Source: Camellia lanceoleosa
Lineage: Eukaryota; Streptophyta; Magnoliopsida; Ericales; Theaceae
Direction: 5' to 3'
Assembly: GCA_025200525.1 (NCBI GenBank)
Contig: CM045760.1
Location: 48,007,932-48,071,931, forward strand
Length of the DNA stretch: 64,000 nt
The notes beneath the pieces were generated by a model, which made no database searches, was not told the origin of the DNA, and was given only the letters and a program-made list of their open reading frames with translations. Of this stretch, positions 46,950 to 57,912 are shown in pieces. The first letter of the stretch is position 1; each line of letters opens with the position of its first letter. Both the position numbers and the translations under genes were made by a program.

Positions 46950-47780
46950 CATTGCCTCGGTTTGCGTGCCAGTGTGCACGCCTTTCGAGGCGCCCCTGTT
47001 TTGTCCGACGGCAGCCTATGTGAGTGTGGTTGAGGCCCTCTCATGTCGGCGTAAGCCCAATTTGCATTTTCATGCTTCTACATCATTGCCTCGATTTGCG
47101 TGTCCGCGGGCACGCGTTTCGAGGCAGCTTTGTTTTTATCCGACGGCCTCCTATGTGAGTGAGCTGAGGCTCTCCCATGTTGGTGTAAGCCCATCGTTGC
47201 ATTCCGTATGCCATTTCATCTTTCATCGTCCCCTCGGTTTGCACGCCTGTGGGCACGCACTTCGAGGCACTTCGGTTTTATCCGATTTGCATCTTTCATC
47301 GTCGCCTCGGTTTGCGCGCCTGTGGGCACGCACTTCGAGGCACTTCGGTTTTATCCGATTTGCATCTTTCATTGTTGCCTCGGTTTGCGCGCCTGTGGGC
47401 ACGCACTTCGAGGCACTTCGGTTTTATCCGATTTGCATCTTTCATCGTCGCCTCGGTTTGCGCGCCTGTGGGCACGCACTTCGAGGCACTTCGGTTTTAT
47501 CTGATTTGCATCTTTCATCGTCGCCTTGGTTTGTGCGCCTGTGGGCACGCACTTCGAGGCACTCTGGTTTTATCCGATTTGCATCTTTCATCGTCGCCTC
47601 GGTACGCGCGCCTGTGGGCACGCACTTCGAGGCACTTCGGTTTTATCCGATTCTCATCTCATCATCGCCTCGGTTTGCGTGCCCGCGGGCACGCACTTCG
47701 AGGCATCTTCCATTTCTTCCGTTTTGCATTTTACATCATCGCCTCAGTTTGCGTGTCAAGTGGACACGCTTTTCGAGGCA
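46950..47780. repeat. 73-bp tandem array in sL5
   Basis: Core CCTCGGTTTGCGCGCC then GGGCACGCACTTCGAGGCA, at exact 73-bp spacing in the middle copies (47233, 47306, 47379, 47452 and on), with diverged copies at both ends. About 7-8 good copies. All three plus frames stay open through it, giving long but meaningless ORFs. Confidence 0.93.
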
Positions 47781-49591
47781 CCTCCTTCTATCATTCTGGC
47801 CTCCTATGTAAGTGGGCTGAGGCTCCCTCATGTTGGTATAAGCCCATCATTGCATTTCGCATGTCATTCCGCATTTCTCGGTTTGCGTGTCTATGGACAC
47901 GCATTTCGAGACATCTCTTTGTCATAGCATTGAGCATGCTAGATTGTATAGTAGTTGCATTTCATTGCATATCATGCATATCGCACGGGAAACGAGGTAC
48001 ATTCCAGACTCAATGAATGGCGAGTGTGTCTCAATTCCCGATTCTGACACTCCGGATTACCCATGATGGAGTTAGGTTTTTGTTGTAGCATTCATCAGCA
48101 TTCATCCCTATATTGAGTTGTGCAATCCGGTTCCTCGGCCATCATGCATCGATATGCGTGATTGGTGGCACGAGGATCGAGGCATGCATATATTTGTGAA
48201 ATACATTGCTGTGCCCTTTTCCTGCTCTCTGTCGCAGCAAAAATCAAGAATCAACAACTTTTCAGAGCTTGGCGCGCTTTCCAAGAAACATTGTGAAACA
48301 GAGGCTGATTAGGGCATCCCAGTGGATTTCCGCGCCAGGCAGTCCAACATGCAACATACATCAGAAGCAAGGCAGTCCCTGGCTTGCATGCCAGTTTTTA
48401 CTATTTTCTAGTTTAATTTGTATATTCATTCGGACTGTATATTTCGGACTGTAATATTCTTTCATTTGGGATTGTATATTTATTCGGACCCTCTGCGCGA
48501 GGGCAATGATGTAATAAGTGTGCGTGAGTGTGATGTATGTCTTCCAACCCCCATTTCTTTCTCCCTTTTATTTATCCGCTTTGGATGGTTAGATATAGGG
48601 CATATTTCAATTAGCATACAGCATGACAGCATGTTTGCATCATTCATCTGTATTGCACGCACTGGGCTCGGCACATCATACAAACTGCATCTGTATTTCA
48701 ATTCCAAATTGGGTACTTGATAGCTGTTGCATCTCATATGCCATATTTAGAATAGCCGAGCCTGCTATAGTTGCATTTTGCATGTGTTGCATTAGACATT
48801 TCTGTATACTTAGGTCCATGCATGGATTTCTAATGAGTTTTTGTTTTGGCTTGGAGTACTCTGTAAGTTTTATGCTTTAGCATCCTTGCATGCGTGTGAG
48901 TGTTGCCATGACAGCATGCTTACCATGAGGCTATATGCTTATGTGATATAACTGCCTTGAATGCCTGTGGGTGGAGGTTGAGTTATCTGAATTGGAATAA
49001 TTCATCAACTGTTTGTTTTTTAAGCCCACTAGATAGTGGCAACATCATTGTTTTTCCAAGCCCACCTGAGGGTGGCAAATCCGCATTTTAGCCTACCTGC
49101 GGGTAACACCATCAAACCATTTTCAAATAAACAAACATGAAATGTTTTGTTCCAATTCAGACGGCCCAGTCTATACTTGTTTGCTGCGAGCATCACATAG
49201 TAACCTAGGCTAATAACCGGAATAAGAGCATACAATGTTTTCAAAAGCTGATATCATGATTAGTAGAGGCCGGTCTTTGACCGGGCGAGAGGGGGTGCTC
49301 ACGATGTGACCTTCCCTAATCGTACCCAAGTTCCCAAGCCAACTTTGGTGATGACGGACACGTGGCCTTTTGGCACTGAGTCAGGGTTTCCTAAATTTCC
49401 CATTTTAAAATATTTAGGTGGCGACTCTGTTATCTGGCATAGCAGTCCATGTTTGGCACTTCTTTCAAAACAAATCTGTTTTTCTTCAAAACGATTTGCC
49501 AGATTTGGACTCTTTGGTTCGAGATTTGGAACCACAAAAAAAATCGAGTCCGAACTGTAGCGAGGCCCCTCGCGGGCGTGGTTACACATCC

Positions 49592-49666
49592 CTTTTTCAG
49601 GTAGCAATCTGAGGATCAAAGACGTCTGACTAGATCCTGGATTATTTCCAAATCCACTTCTCCACA
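49592..49666 (+). mobile_element. Element 3 5' LTR, second part
   Basis: The last 75 bp of the 5' LTR resume after the sL5 TSD at CTTTTTCAGG and end TTCTCCACA. It matches the last 75 bp of the 3' LTR with four substitutions. Confidence 0.93.
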
Positions 49667-49667
49667 A

Positions 49668-49686
49668 TTGGTGCTGTCTGTGGGAA
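49668..49686 (+). other. Primer binding site, element 3
   Basis: TTGGTGCTGTCTGTGGGAA begins one base after the LTR. It resembles the TGGCGCCGT-type PBS of plant gypsy elements, with C to T changes; I cannot assign the tRNA. It differs from the Arg-type PBS of element 2. Confidence 0.6.
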
Positions 49687-49701
49687 TACTCAAGCACATC
49701 C

Positions 49702-51240
49702 ATGGCGAGCGTAACAAATGATCCTCCAGTAGTCACTGATGATACTACGCCAAGAGATGGCATCACTCCAAGAAACATGCTTGGACCAGAGAATATCACT
49801 GCACGACGGGCCTTGAACTTCGACTCAGTAGCCCAAACCTTACCCTCAACATCAGTGCAAGAGACAATGCAAACAATCATGGATCAAGCAAAGCAAAATG
49901 AACATCATTTGGAAAAAAATGATGGCTGAGAACGAGCGCCTGCGACAAGAGTTGGCCCTGGAGCTAGCCAAATCCTAGTAGGCCGCATGCCATAACCGGG
50001 GTCGACCTTCAGGAAAGAAGGATGATCGATGACATCGACTTCAGATGCACGATAATGACAGTGATTCTGACTCACCATCCCTCAAACCCAGAAAGAAGGA
50101 ACGAGTCGATGTATCCAGCTCATCCGAAGGAAGTCCGCGGAGAAAAAGTGATGATTCAGATGAAGAAGACAAGCATGACCCTTTTGTGTGATGAATTGCA
50201 AGGGCAATGTTACCTAAGAAGTTCAAAGCACCGTCGTTCACCCTGTATGACAGAAAATCAGACCCCACTAACCATATTCGTCATTATAAACAAGTGATGA
50301 CATTGCATGCTGACGATGAAGCCCTCATGTGTCAAATGTTTCCGAGCAGTTTGGAACCACTGGCCGTCAGATAGTACTATAAACTGGAGCCGGCATCAAT
50401 TAAAAGCTTCCATCAACTCCAAAAGTCCTTCAAGGCAAGATTCATCACCAATGAAATCCAGCCAAAGCAAACTGATTCTCTCTGGGCAATGCAAATTAGA
50501 TCGGAAGAAACCCTTCGTGAATATTCGGCACACTATTGGGAATGCTTTAACCTGGTAGACGATGCTTACAATGACTCCATGGCCATCACTACCTTCAAAA
50601 GAGGATTACATCTTGATAGTCCCCTCCACAGTTCGTTGACCAAACGGCCCCCTAAAATAGTTTGGGCGTTAATGAAGAAAGTTGAAGAGTATTGTAAGGT
50701 GGAAGACGATGCCCTGCGGATCAAAGCCAAACAAAAAGCCGTTAAGATGGCTCCGTCTGGAATCATTTAGCTGATAAGTGTCGTGCCGTCAAAGACCCCC
50801 AAATCACGAAATTGGGCCAAATGAGACAAAAGGCATGACTCGCGCTGATCAAATGGCCAGTGTTCGCACCAATCAAATGAACAATATCAAGTGGATAGCA
50901 GGTGCACAAGACGCTTGGACAAAAAGTACACGGAGTTAGCAGAGCCGGTCAGCAAGATTTTGTTGAAAGTTCAACACCTTCCATTTTTCAAATGGCCTCC
51001 CAAAATGATGGGACCTCCCGATACAAGGAGAAGGGACAAACGGTGTGAGTACCACAAGGACCATGGTCATGACACCGACAGTTATTATGCACTGAAAGAC
51101 CACCAGGAGGAATTGGCGCAACACGTCCGAAAGAATAATCCATCGAACATGGTAGCCCTACGGCCAAATTCACCTTCACTTGGTGTAATTCACATGATAT
51201 ACAGCCTACCGTCGTCAGTCCAGGTACATACAATTTAGTT
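49702..51240 (+). pseudogene. Gag, element 3 (decayed)
   Basis: The likely start is ATG at 49702 (MASVTNDPPVVTDD), 16 bases after the PBS, open to 49929. The gag core is at about 50205-50770, with KKFKAPSFTLYDRKSDPTNH, then ALMCQMFPSSLEPLAVR, RFITNEIQPKQTDSLWAM and a C-terminal EEYCKVEDDALR. Segment 50891-51238 carries CEYHKDHGHDT, the Cys/His motif that replaces a classic zinc knuckle in Tat Gag. Frameshifts near 49925 and several stops (for example near 50373) break the frame. Gag is the structural particle protein. Confidence 0.85.
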
Positions 51241-51289
51241 GCAACCTAGCCAACATAGGCCAATCACACTAGCAAAACGGCCCCATGAA

Positions 51290-51790
51290 ACTAGGAGGAT
51301 TGGTTTCGACGACACCAACTTGATTGGAGTAGCTCTCCCCCACACCGATCCCCTTGTCATCATGCTACGCGTGAACTGATTCACCATTGAACGTGTTCTC
51401 ATTGATTAGGGAAGCACTTCGAAAATAATGTATAACAAAACATTTGTTAAACTCGGCTTCACTGACTCGGATTTGTCACCGGCCAATTATCTATTATTCG
51501 GCTTCAACACTAACCTCGAGTATCCTTTAGGCAAGATCACACTACCAGTTCAGGCAGGCACCAGATCAGTAGATGTAGAATTTTTGGTTGTCCAACTTCC
51601 TTCGCCATACAATCTCATCATGGGAAGAACTTGGTTGCATACCATGCAAGCTGTGCCAAGCACCTACCATCAGTTACTTCATTTTCCGACTGAATATGGC
51701 ATTGAACAGATTCGAGGTTCTTAGAAATCGGCACAGGCATGCTACCTTCTTGCTGCTACAAAGAAACCAAAAGAACTGGAAGTGAATTTG
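51290..51790 (+). pseudogene. Aspartic protease, element 3
   Basis: The active-site segment reads VLID-stop-GSTSKIM, with TAG at 51407-51409 where this lineage has DQGS, a CAG to TAG change. Downstream 51428-51724 carries LEYPLGKITLPVQAGT and the flap-side motif YNLIMGRTWLH. It processed the polyprotein before decay. Confidence 0.78.
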
Positions 51791-52049
51791 ATTGAAGTAC
51801 CAGATCGGGAAAATCCCCAGTGAAAAGGCAACAGAAGACCTGGATCGGATCGAAATTAATTGGAGTCCTGACAAGTTCTTCATGATCAGCACTTCCTTGA
51901 ACGAAGTTAATAGGCACGAGCTTGTATCCTTCCTACTCAGCAACCTCGACGTGTTTACGTAGACACCATATGAGATGCCAGGAATGGACCTATCTGTGGC
52001 CCAGCACCGCTTAAACATTGATCCAAAATGCAAGCCGATCATTTAGAAA

Positions 52050-52690
52050 AGTCAGCAGTCAGCCGCAGAGCACGCTTCGGCCTTTGTTGAAGAAGTTAAC
52101 TGATTGCTTGAGGCCAGGGTAATTCGCGAAGTAACCTATCCTACATGGTTGTCCAATACCATGGTTGTAAAGAAGAAGAATGGATCTTGGCGTATTTGTG
52201 TGGATTTCACGGATTTAAACAAAGCTTGTCCCAAGGATTGTTTTCCCCTGCCCAAAATAGACCAACTCGTAGATGTAACAGCACATCATCAACGCATAAG
52301 CTTCTTGGACGCCTACAGAGGCTATCATCAAATTACCATGCATCTAGAGGACCAAGAAAAGACTGCATTCCTCACCCCAAGAGGAACCTTTTTTTGCAAG
52401 GTCATGCCTTTCAGGCTGAAGAATGCGGGGGCAACGTACTAGAGATTGGTTACTGCCATGTTTAAGGAACAACTCGGCCGCACCATGGAAGTATACATCG
52501 ACAACATAGTGGTCAAATCCAAGGAAAAACACACCCATTTAGCCGATTTGATAGATACATTCGGCATCCTTCGAAAGTACAAAATGAAATTGAATGCCTC
52601 AAAGTGTGCATTCAGCATCAAATCTGGCAAATTCCTCGGCTACATTGTTAACCAACGTGGAATAGAGGCCAATCCGAGGTAGATCACTAC
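52050..52690 (+). pseudogene. Reverse transcriptase, element 3
   Basis: Segment 52104-52442 carries REVTYPTWLSNTMVVKKKNG, WRICVDFTDLNKACPKD, ISFLDAYRGYHQI and KNAGATY, then a TAG where CAG (Gln) is conserved. Segment 52446-52682 carries the active-site box, which reads YIDN (codons 52494-52505) instead of YVDD or YIDD. The second metal-binding Asp is therefore lost by a G to A transition. This RT would be inactive even without the stop. Confidence 0.9.
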
Positions 52691-53340
52691 AATTCTAGAA
52701 CTTGGCTCTCCTCGATCGATCAAAAAGGTTCAGAAGCTGATAGGAATGGCCGCTGCATTCAATAGGTTTATTAACTGTTCCACAGATCGCTACCGACAAT
52801 TCTTTCACACACTTCGACAAGGCAAAGCTTTCCAATGGACCCCCGAGTGCCAAGCCGCTTTTGATGGCTTGAAAACTTATCTCTGATCAGTACCACTCTT
52901 GGCAACCCCCTCAGTAGGCGATCCGCTCATTTTGAACCTAGCAATATCTGACCGAGTTGTCAGTGTCGTACTTTTAAGGGAAGAACTTAGGGAGCAATAA
53001 ACAGTTTACTATATAAGCAAAGCAATGGCTGATGCCGAAACACGTTATCTACCACTAGAAAAGCTCATCCTTGCTCTCGTCATGGCTGCAAGAAAACTGA
53101 TGCATTACTTTTTGGGGCACACCATAGCTGTACTAACGGACTATACCCCCTAGGTCGGCGCTCCGTAGCACAGATGCATCAGGGCGTGTTTCGAAATGGG
53201 CTTTGAAACTCGGCCAGTACAATATCCAATTTTTTCCTAGAACTTCCATCAAGGGGCAAGTGCTAGCCGACTTGGTAGTCGAATTCACGGGATGTGTTGT
53301 CGACTTTAAAGCCAATCAAGTGCAACCTAAACCCAACTAG
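52691..53340 (+). pseudogene. Ancestral RNase H / connection domain, element 3
   Basis: Read across stops and a frameshift near 53150: the RT thumb end IKKVQKLIGMAAAFNRFI, then FQWTPECQAAFDGLK, VYYISKAMADAETRYLPLEK and MHYFLGHTIAVLTDY. Stops near 52885, 52998 and 53151. It corresponds to the first, degenerate RNase H of Tat elements. Confidence 0.8.
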
Positions 53341-53367
53341 AGAATATAAGTTGGAGATATTTGCCAG

Positions 53368-53730
53368 ATGTATTGTGACGGATCATCCAACCAACATGGG
53401 AATGGAGCAGGCGTAGTAATCATGACCTCTGAAGGGGCAATAATCGAGCTGGCGATCAAACTGGGCTTTGATGCATCAAACAATGAGGCCAAATACAAAG
53501 CATTGTTAACAGGCTTTCGGAATGCACTACACCTTGGTGAGCGGCGGTTGCTTGTTTTCTGTGACTCGAAATTAGTCATCAACCAGTTGAAAAGGGAGTA
53601 TGCAACTAAAAATGACCGTATGGCAGCCTACATGAAAACGGCGAATCTCTTGCTCAGGAAATTTGACCACCACGAATTGAATCAAATAACCCAGGATCAA
53701 AACACGCATCTGGATGCTCTTGCTTGCTAG
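53368..53730 (+). pseudogene. Archaeal-type RNase H (aRNH), element 3
   Basis: One open frame of 120 codons keeps the key residues: first Asp in MYCDGSSNQHGNGAG, Glu in NNEAKYKALLTG, Asp in FCDSKLVINQ and the final Asp in HLDALA. This is the Tat-lineage aRNH and the best-preserved catalytic domain of element 3. The preceding 53335-53366 carries a stop that separates it from RNase H1. Confidence 0.87.
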
Positions 53731-53739
53731 CCTCTGCCA

Positions 53740-55115
53740 TTAATTTAGAAATTAAGCAGACAATCGAAGTAGGATTCATCCCAGAGCCGAGCATTACCTC
53801 TACTGAACCAGTTTAGATTAACATCATTGAACCAGGACCAAGTTTAATGGACCCCATTGTTGCATTCCTTTCCTCAGAACAGTTCCCAATGGATAAGAAA
53901 GAAGCCTACAAACTATGAAATAAAGCCTTGCGATACTACTTGGATCCGTATGGAAAACTCAACAAAAAAATCTCTTTTTGGGCTGTACTTGGAATGTGTT
54001 CATCCAGATAAAGTTGAGGAGCTCTTAACCGAAATACACGAAGGCAGCTGTGGCGCCCATTCTGGGGGACACTCATTGGCCCGCCGAGCCGTAACACAGG
54101 GGTATTATTGGCCAACCATGCGAACAAATGCCGAGAATTACGTTAGGAAATGCAAACAATGCCAGAAGTTTTCCCCTTTAACTCATCTACCTGCCAAGGA
54201 ATTAACCTCTATCACTAGTCCTTGGCCGTTCGCTCAATGGGGACTTGATATCGTCGGACCATTACCTTGAGCTCCAGGAAACAAGTGATTCTTGGTTGTC
54301 GCAACAGATTATTTTACAAAATGGGTTGAAGTAGAGGCCTTGATACATATTCACGATGTTGATGTTAAGCGTTTTGTATGGAAAAACATCATAACACGAT
54401 TGGGCATACCACGAGCACTTGTTTCGGACAACGGCACCCAATTTGATTGTGGCGTTTACCGAGAACTATGCAACACGTATGGTATTCGGCCTTACTTTTC
54501 ATCGTTGGCATATCCACAAAGCAATGGTCAAGCGGAGGGCTCCAATGAAGTCATCTTGGACGGCATCAAGAAAATGTTAGAAAAAGCTAAAGGCAGATGG
54601 GTCGAAGAATTGGCCAGTGTGTTGTGGGCTCATCGCACTACTCCAAGGTGATCCATTAGGAAAATGCCATTCGCTTTGTGCTTTGGAACCTAGGCAATTA
54701 TCCCCCTTGAAATCAACCTACCCACGCTGAAATCCAAAGTTTTTGACATAGGCCGTAACGACATGATGTTGGCCTTGGACTTGACTCTGATTAAAGAACA
54801 TCGAGATCTTCCCCTTGCTTACATGGTGCGGTATCAGCAACAGCTTGCTAAATCATATAATCAACGCATACAGTTGCATCATTATACGCCTGGGGAATTG
54901 GTACTCATGAAAGTGCTCCCTACTACTAAGAATCCAATTGACGAAAAATTAGGCCCCAATTGGAACGACCCTTATCAGGTTGATTCAATCACCGGAACTG
55001 GGGCATATCGGCTCAAAGACATAGCTGGGAGAAGTTTGCTACACCCCTAGAACTCCACACATTTGCGCAAATTTTATCATTGAGCCAACTTGTACGGCAT
55101 GCTAGCTTGTTTTGA
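53740..55115 (+). pseudogene. Integrase, element 3
   Basis: Segment 53857-54270 holds the zinc-binding region (GSCGAHSGGHSLARRAV, then YVRKCKQCQKF) and the first catalytic Asp in WGLDIVGPLP. Two stops follow near 54268 and 54286. Segment 54292-54651 holds YFTKWVEVEAL, the second Asp in LVSDNGTQFD and the Glu in SNGQAEGSNE. Segment 54763-55050 holds the C-terminal domain (YNQRIQLHHYTPGELVLMKV and GPNWNDPYQV). Pol ends about 55110. No chromodomain was seen, as expected for Tat. Confidence 0.9.
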
Positions 55116-55204
55116 ATTTTTGCTGAAAAGTTATGTATAGATCTTTCAATTCCCCAATGCCATACCCTTTCTTACCTCAGTCTCGTTAATAATGGTTTAA
55201 TAGC

Positions 55205-55850
55205 GAACAAAAGACTCCGAATTTGGAGCCCCATTCGTGAATGACACGCTTGGGCTGAATAAGCCTCCGAATTCGGAGCGCCCTTCGTAGATATCATGAT
55301 TGGCTAACACGAAAGACTCCGAATTCAGAGCCCCATCAGTGAATGACACGTTTGGGCCGAATAAGCCTCCGAATTCGGAGCGCTCTTCGTAGATATCACA
55401 ATTGGCCAACACAAAAGACTCTGAATTCGGAGCGCCCTTCGTGGATATCACAATTGGCCAATAGAAAGACTCTGAATTCAGAGCCCCATCCGTGAATGAC
55501 ACGTTTGGGTCGAATAAGCCTCCGAATTCAGAGCACCCTTTGTGGATATCACGATTAGCCAACACAAAAGACTCTGAATTTGGAGCCCCATCCGTGAATG
55601 ACACGTTTGGGCCGAATAAGCCTCCAAATTCACAACGCCCTTCGTGGATATCACGATTGGCCAACACAAAAGGCTCCCGATTCGGAGCCCCATCCATGAA
55701 TGGCATGTTTGGGCTCACTAAGCCTCCGAATTCAGAGCGCCCTTCGTGGATATCACGATTGGCCAACATAAAGACTCCGAATTCGGAGCCCCATCCGTGA
55801 GTGACATGTTTGGGCCAAATAAGCCTCCGAATTCGAAAGGATCACATTTG
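55205..55850. repeat. 102-bp tandem array with paired palindromes, about 6 copies
   Basis: Successive units start near 55209, 55314, 55467, 55568, 55669 and 55771; one unit is partly deleted near 55415. Each unit carries CTCCGAATTCGGAG (a perfect 14-bp palindrome) or a near version twice, plus TGAATGACACGTTTGGGC and GATATCACGATTGGCCAA. 102 is 34 codons, so the minus strand is open for 190 codons (55197-55769) as a 34-residue repeat. It lies directly after pol. Confidence 0.93.
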
Positions 55851-56001
55851 GCAATAGAATGACATGGACTAATATATAATTATCATAAGTAAATACAAAC
55901 ATTGATCGAAACAATATAACAAATATATGTTTCATTAAATAAAGCTTAAATACATGGCTTTTTGACAAATTTAAAGGTACAATGTGTATTAACATATAAA
56001 T

Positions 56002-56571
56002 TTATTTAACACCCTCTTCATCGTTAGTCTTCTTGGCATCGTAAGCTTCAAAGGGAAATTTATAATTCTGATATAGAGGTGACGCCAAATCGATTCCTGC
56101 GGCCTGAAGAGCCTTGATCCACCCATACTTAAATCTACGATTTTCGCACCGACAGACATCCTCGGCTAACTTTTCCTTCGTCTTTTCAATACTAATTTTT
56201 TAGCTGTCAAAAAAGCCTTGTTCATATACCTTCGTTCTTATTGCTTCTCTTGCGAACATGCTTGCCGTGTCTCGGTCGGCAATTGTATGATCCAAAAGCC
56301 ACTGGTTTACTCTTTCTGCGACAATCGGGTTCACTTGACTTGCCGACTGAGTTTCAGAAGCTTTAGCTTTCTTTAACTCATTCTCGGCTTTCTCTGCACG
56401 AGCTTCCAAGCTTCGAATACGGCCGTCTTTCTACTCCATCACTCTTCACGCGACACTAAAAACTTCGTAATCAGGCCAGCTGACCATTAATTGCTCGACT
56501 TCTAGCGGAAAAATCTGTCGAGCAAACTCAACTGCCACATTTGGATCGTGATAATCGAATTTGCTCAGTCA
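56002..56571 (-). pseudogene. Antisense ORF-b of element 3 (C-terminal part)
   Basis: On the strand opposite to pol, this frame reads VAVEFARQIFPLEVEQLMVS, then after two stops a coiled-coil-like LEARAEKAENELKKAKA, then a stop near 56201 and ENRRFKYGWIKALQAAGID before the terminal stop at 56002-56004. The ENRxFKxGWxKAL string also ends antisense ORF-a, so the two are paralogous at the C-terminus. No N-terminal Transposase_28 domain was found for this copy. Function unknown. Confidence 0.6.
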
Positions 56572-57002
56572 TTAGTTTATTCCCAACGAAGACCGAAAAT
56601 CTCAACAGATGTGGTGGCCTATTGGTGTCGCTTTGCAAACGGGGAGAGTTCCCTCGCTGTGGCCTCTTCTTTCTGGGTGACCTACTTCTACGACGGAGGG
56701 AGCGACACCTCTCACACTCCTCCGACGTCCTATTTCCCGTTCATGTAGATTCACCACCACAATTCATCTCTGAGTCCAGCTCCGCTAGTGTCTTACCCTC
56801 CTCTCTGCTGTTGAAGAATATTCTTCTTGACATCCAAATTTGTCCAGTCTAGTTTGACACAATGCTCTTTTCTCTCTCGCAATCTATTGAATTTGAACAC
56901 AACACAATACCTACGCGTACCCAGCCCCCACTCCGCTTATTAATTACGGGTGCAACATTCCCAAAGTGATCACTTCAATGCATTGTACCGACACAATACT
57001 CT
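56572..57002. other. Element 3 interior without recognised gene
   Basis: Two short plus-strand frames cross this stretch but show no known domain. It may include a lost 5' part of antisense ORF-b. Confidence 0.4.
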
Positions 57003-57455
57003 GCCCCACCCAATCCATGAACTACCAATGCTTGGCAGTTCTGTTCATTAATCAGCTGGGGCAAGGGTAGATTCATTAGTCTATTCGGCCCAACCATAAT
57101 ACATTACGCTGAAAAGCTACTGTGGCCCACCCAATCCATGAACTACCAACATTCGGCAATTCTATTCATTAATCAGCTGGGGCAAGGGCAGATTCCTTAA
57201 TCTATTCGAGCCAACCGCAATACATTGCGCCGAAAAGTTACTATTCCCCACCCAATCCATGAACTACCAATATTCGGCGGTTCTGTTCATTAATCAGCTG
57301 GGGCAAGAGCAGATTCATTAATCTATTCGGCCTAACCGTAATAAACTGTGCCGAAAAGTTACTGTGCCCCACCCAATCCATGAACTACCAATATTTAGCG
57401 GTTCTGTTCTTTAATCAGCTAGGGCAAGGGCAGATTCATTAATCTATTCGGCCTC
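57003..57455. repeat. About 120-bp tandem array, 4 copies
   Basis: Units begin CCCACCCAATCCATGAACTA near 57003, 57125, 57246 and 57366. They share TTAATCAGCTGGGGCAAG and TCTATTCGG strings. It lies between the two antisense ORFs. Confidence 0.9.
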
Positions 57456-57912
57456 TATTGATAAATATATTAACAATGCCCCATTTGATCAGCAAATTTT
57501 GCAAGCTGTATGTTTTATTCGGCTCTTCAATGTTCAAATTGGCACAAGACATGATTACTCAACTTTTGAATGACTTATCCATTTGAATACATCTCAATTG
57601 GCCAGTCGAGTTTGGCATTGAGCCGTAGATTAATTTATATCACCCTACTTGGCTATTAATTAGCACATGCAGATTGTGTTATAGCCAATTATGTTATCGC
57701 CGAATTAAATTACATCATCCTACTTAGCTTCTAACTAGTACATGTAGAAGACAGACAAAAAGGAAATTTTCATTAGTAAATTGAGTACAAACAGTTGTCA
57801 TTTTACAAATGAAAATTACCCTATATTTAACTTCTAATCAAAATAAACAAACAAAAATCTACAAAAATTACGTACAGAACATACCAAACAAAAAGCAAAA
57901 TTACGTTGACCC
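57456..57912. other. AT-rich spacer in element 3
   Basis: No supported gene. It contains two similar TAATTAxCACATGxAGA blocks (about 57658 and 57733). It is downstream of antisense ORF-a and may include its 3' UTR. Confidence 0.4.

Larger units (their letters stand above)
44313..49586 (+). mobile_element. Solo LTR sL5 (5.3 kb) inside the 5' LTR of element 3
   Basis: Begins TGTAGACACC and ends GTGGTTACA. The TSD CATCC is perfect (44308-44312 and 49587-49591). Its 3' end resembles that of sL3, so the two are related. Internal tandem structure: about 155-bp repeats in U3 (44632-45120), about 125-bp repeats with GGTCGGCC motifs (45297-45550), about 160-bp repeats with a strong inverted repeat (46060-46440) and 73-bp repeats (46950-47780). 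The conserved 3' block is 48480-49586 with TGGCGACTCTG near 49425. No coding capacity. Confidence 0.95.

Noticed and set aside
46909..48016. Long plus-strand ORFs of 255-300 codons
   Set aside because: They come from the 73-bp array in sL5, which is open in all three frames; no protein-like composition.
55197..55769. 190-codon minus-strand ORF
   Set aside because: It is a 34-residue translation of the 102-bp array; a coding role cannot be excluded but nothing supports it.
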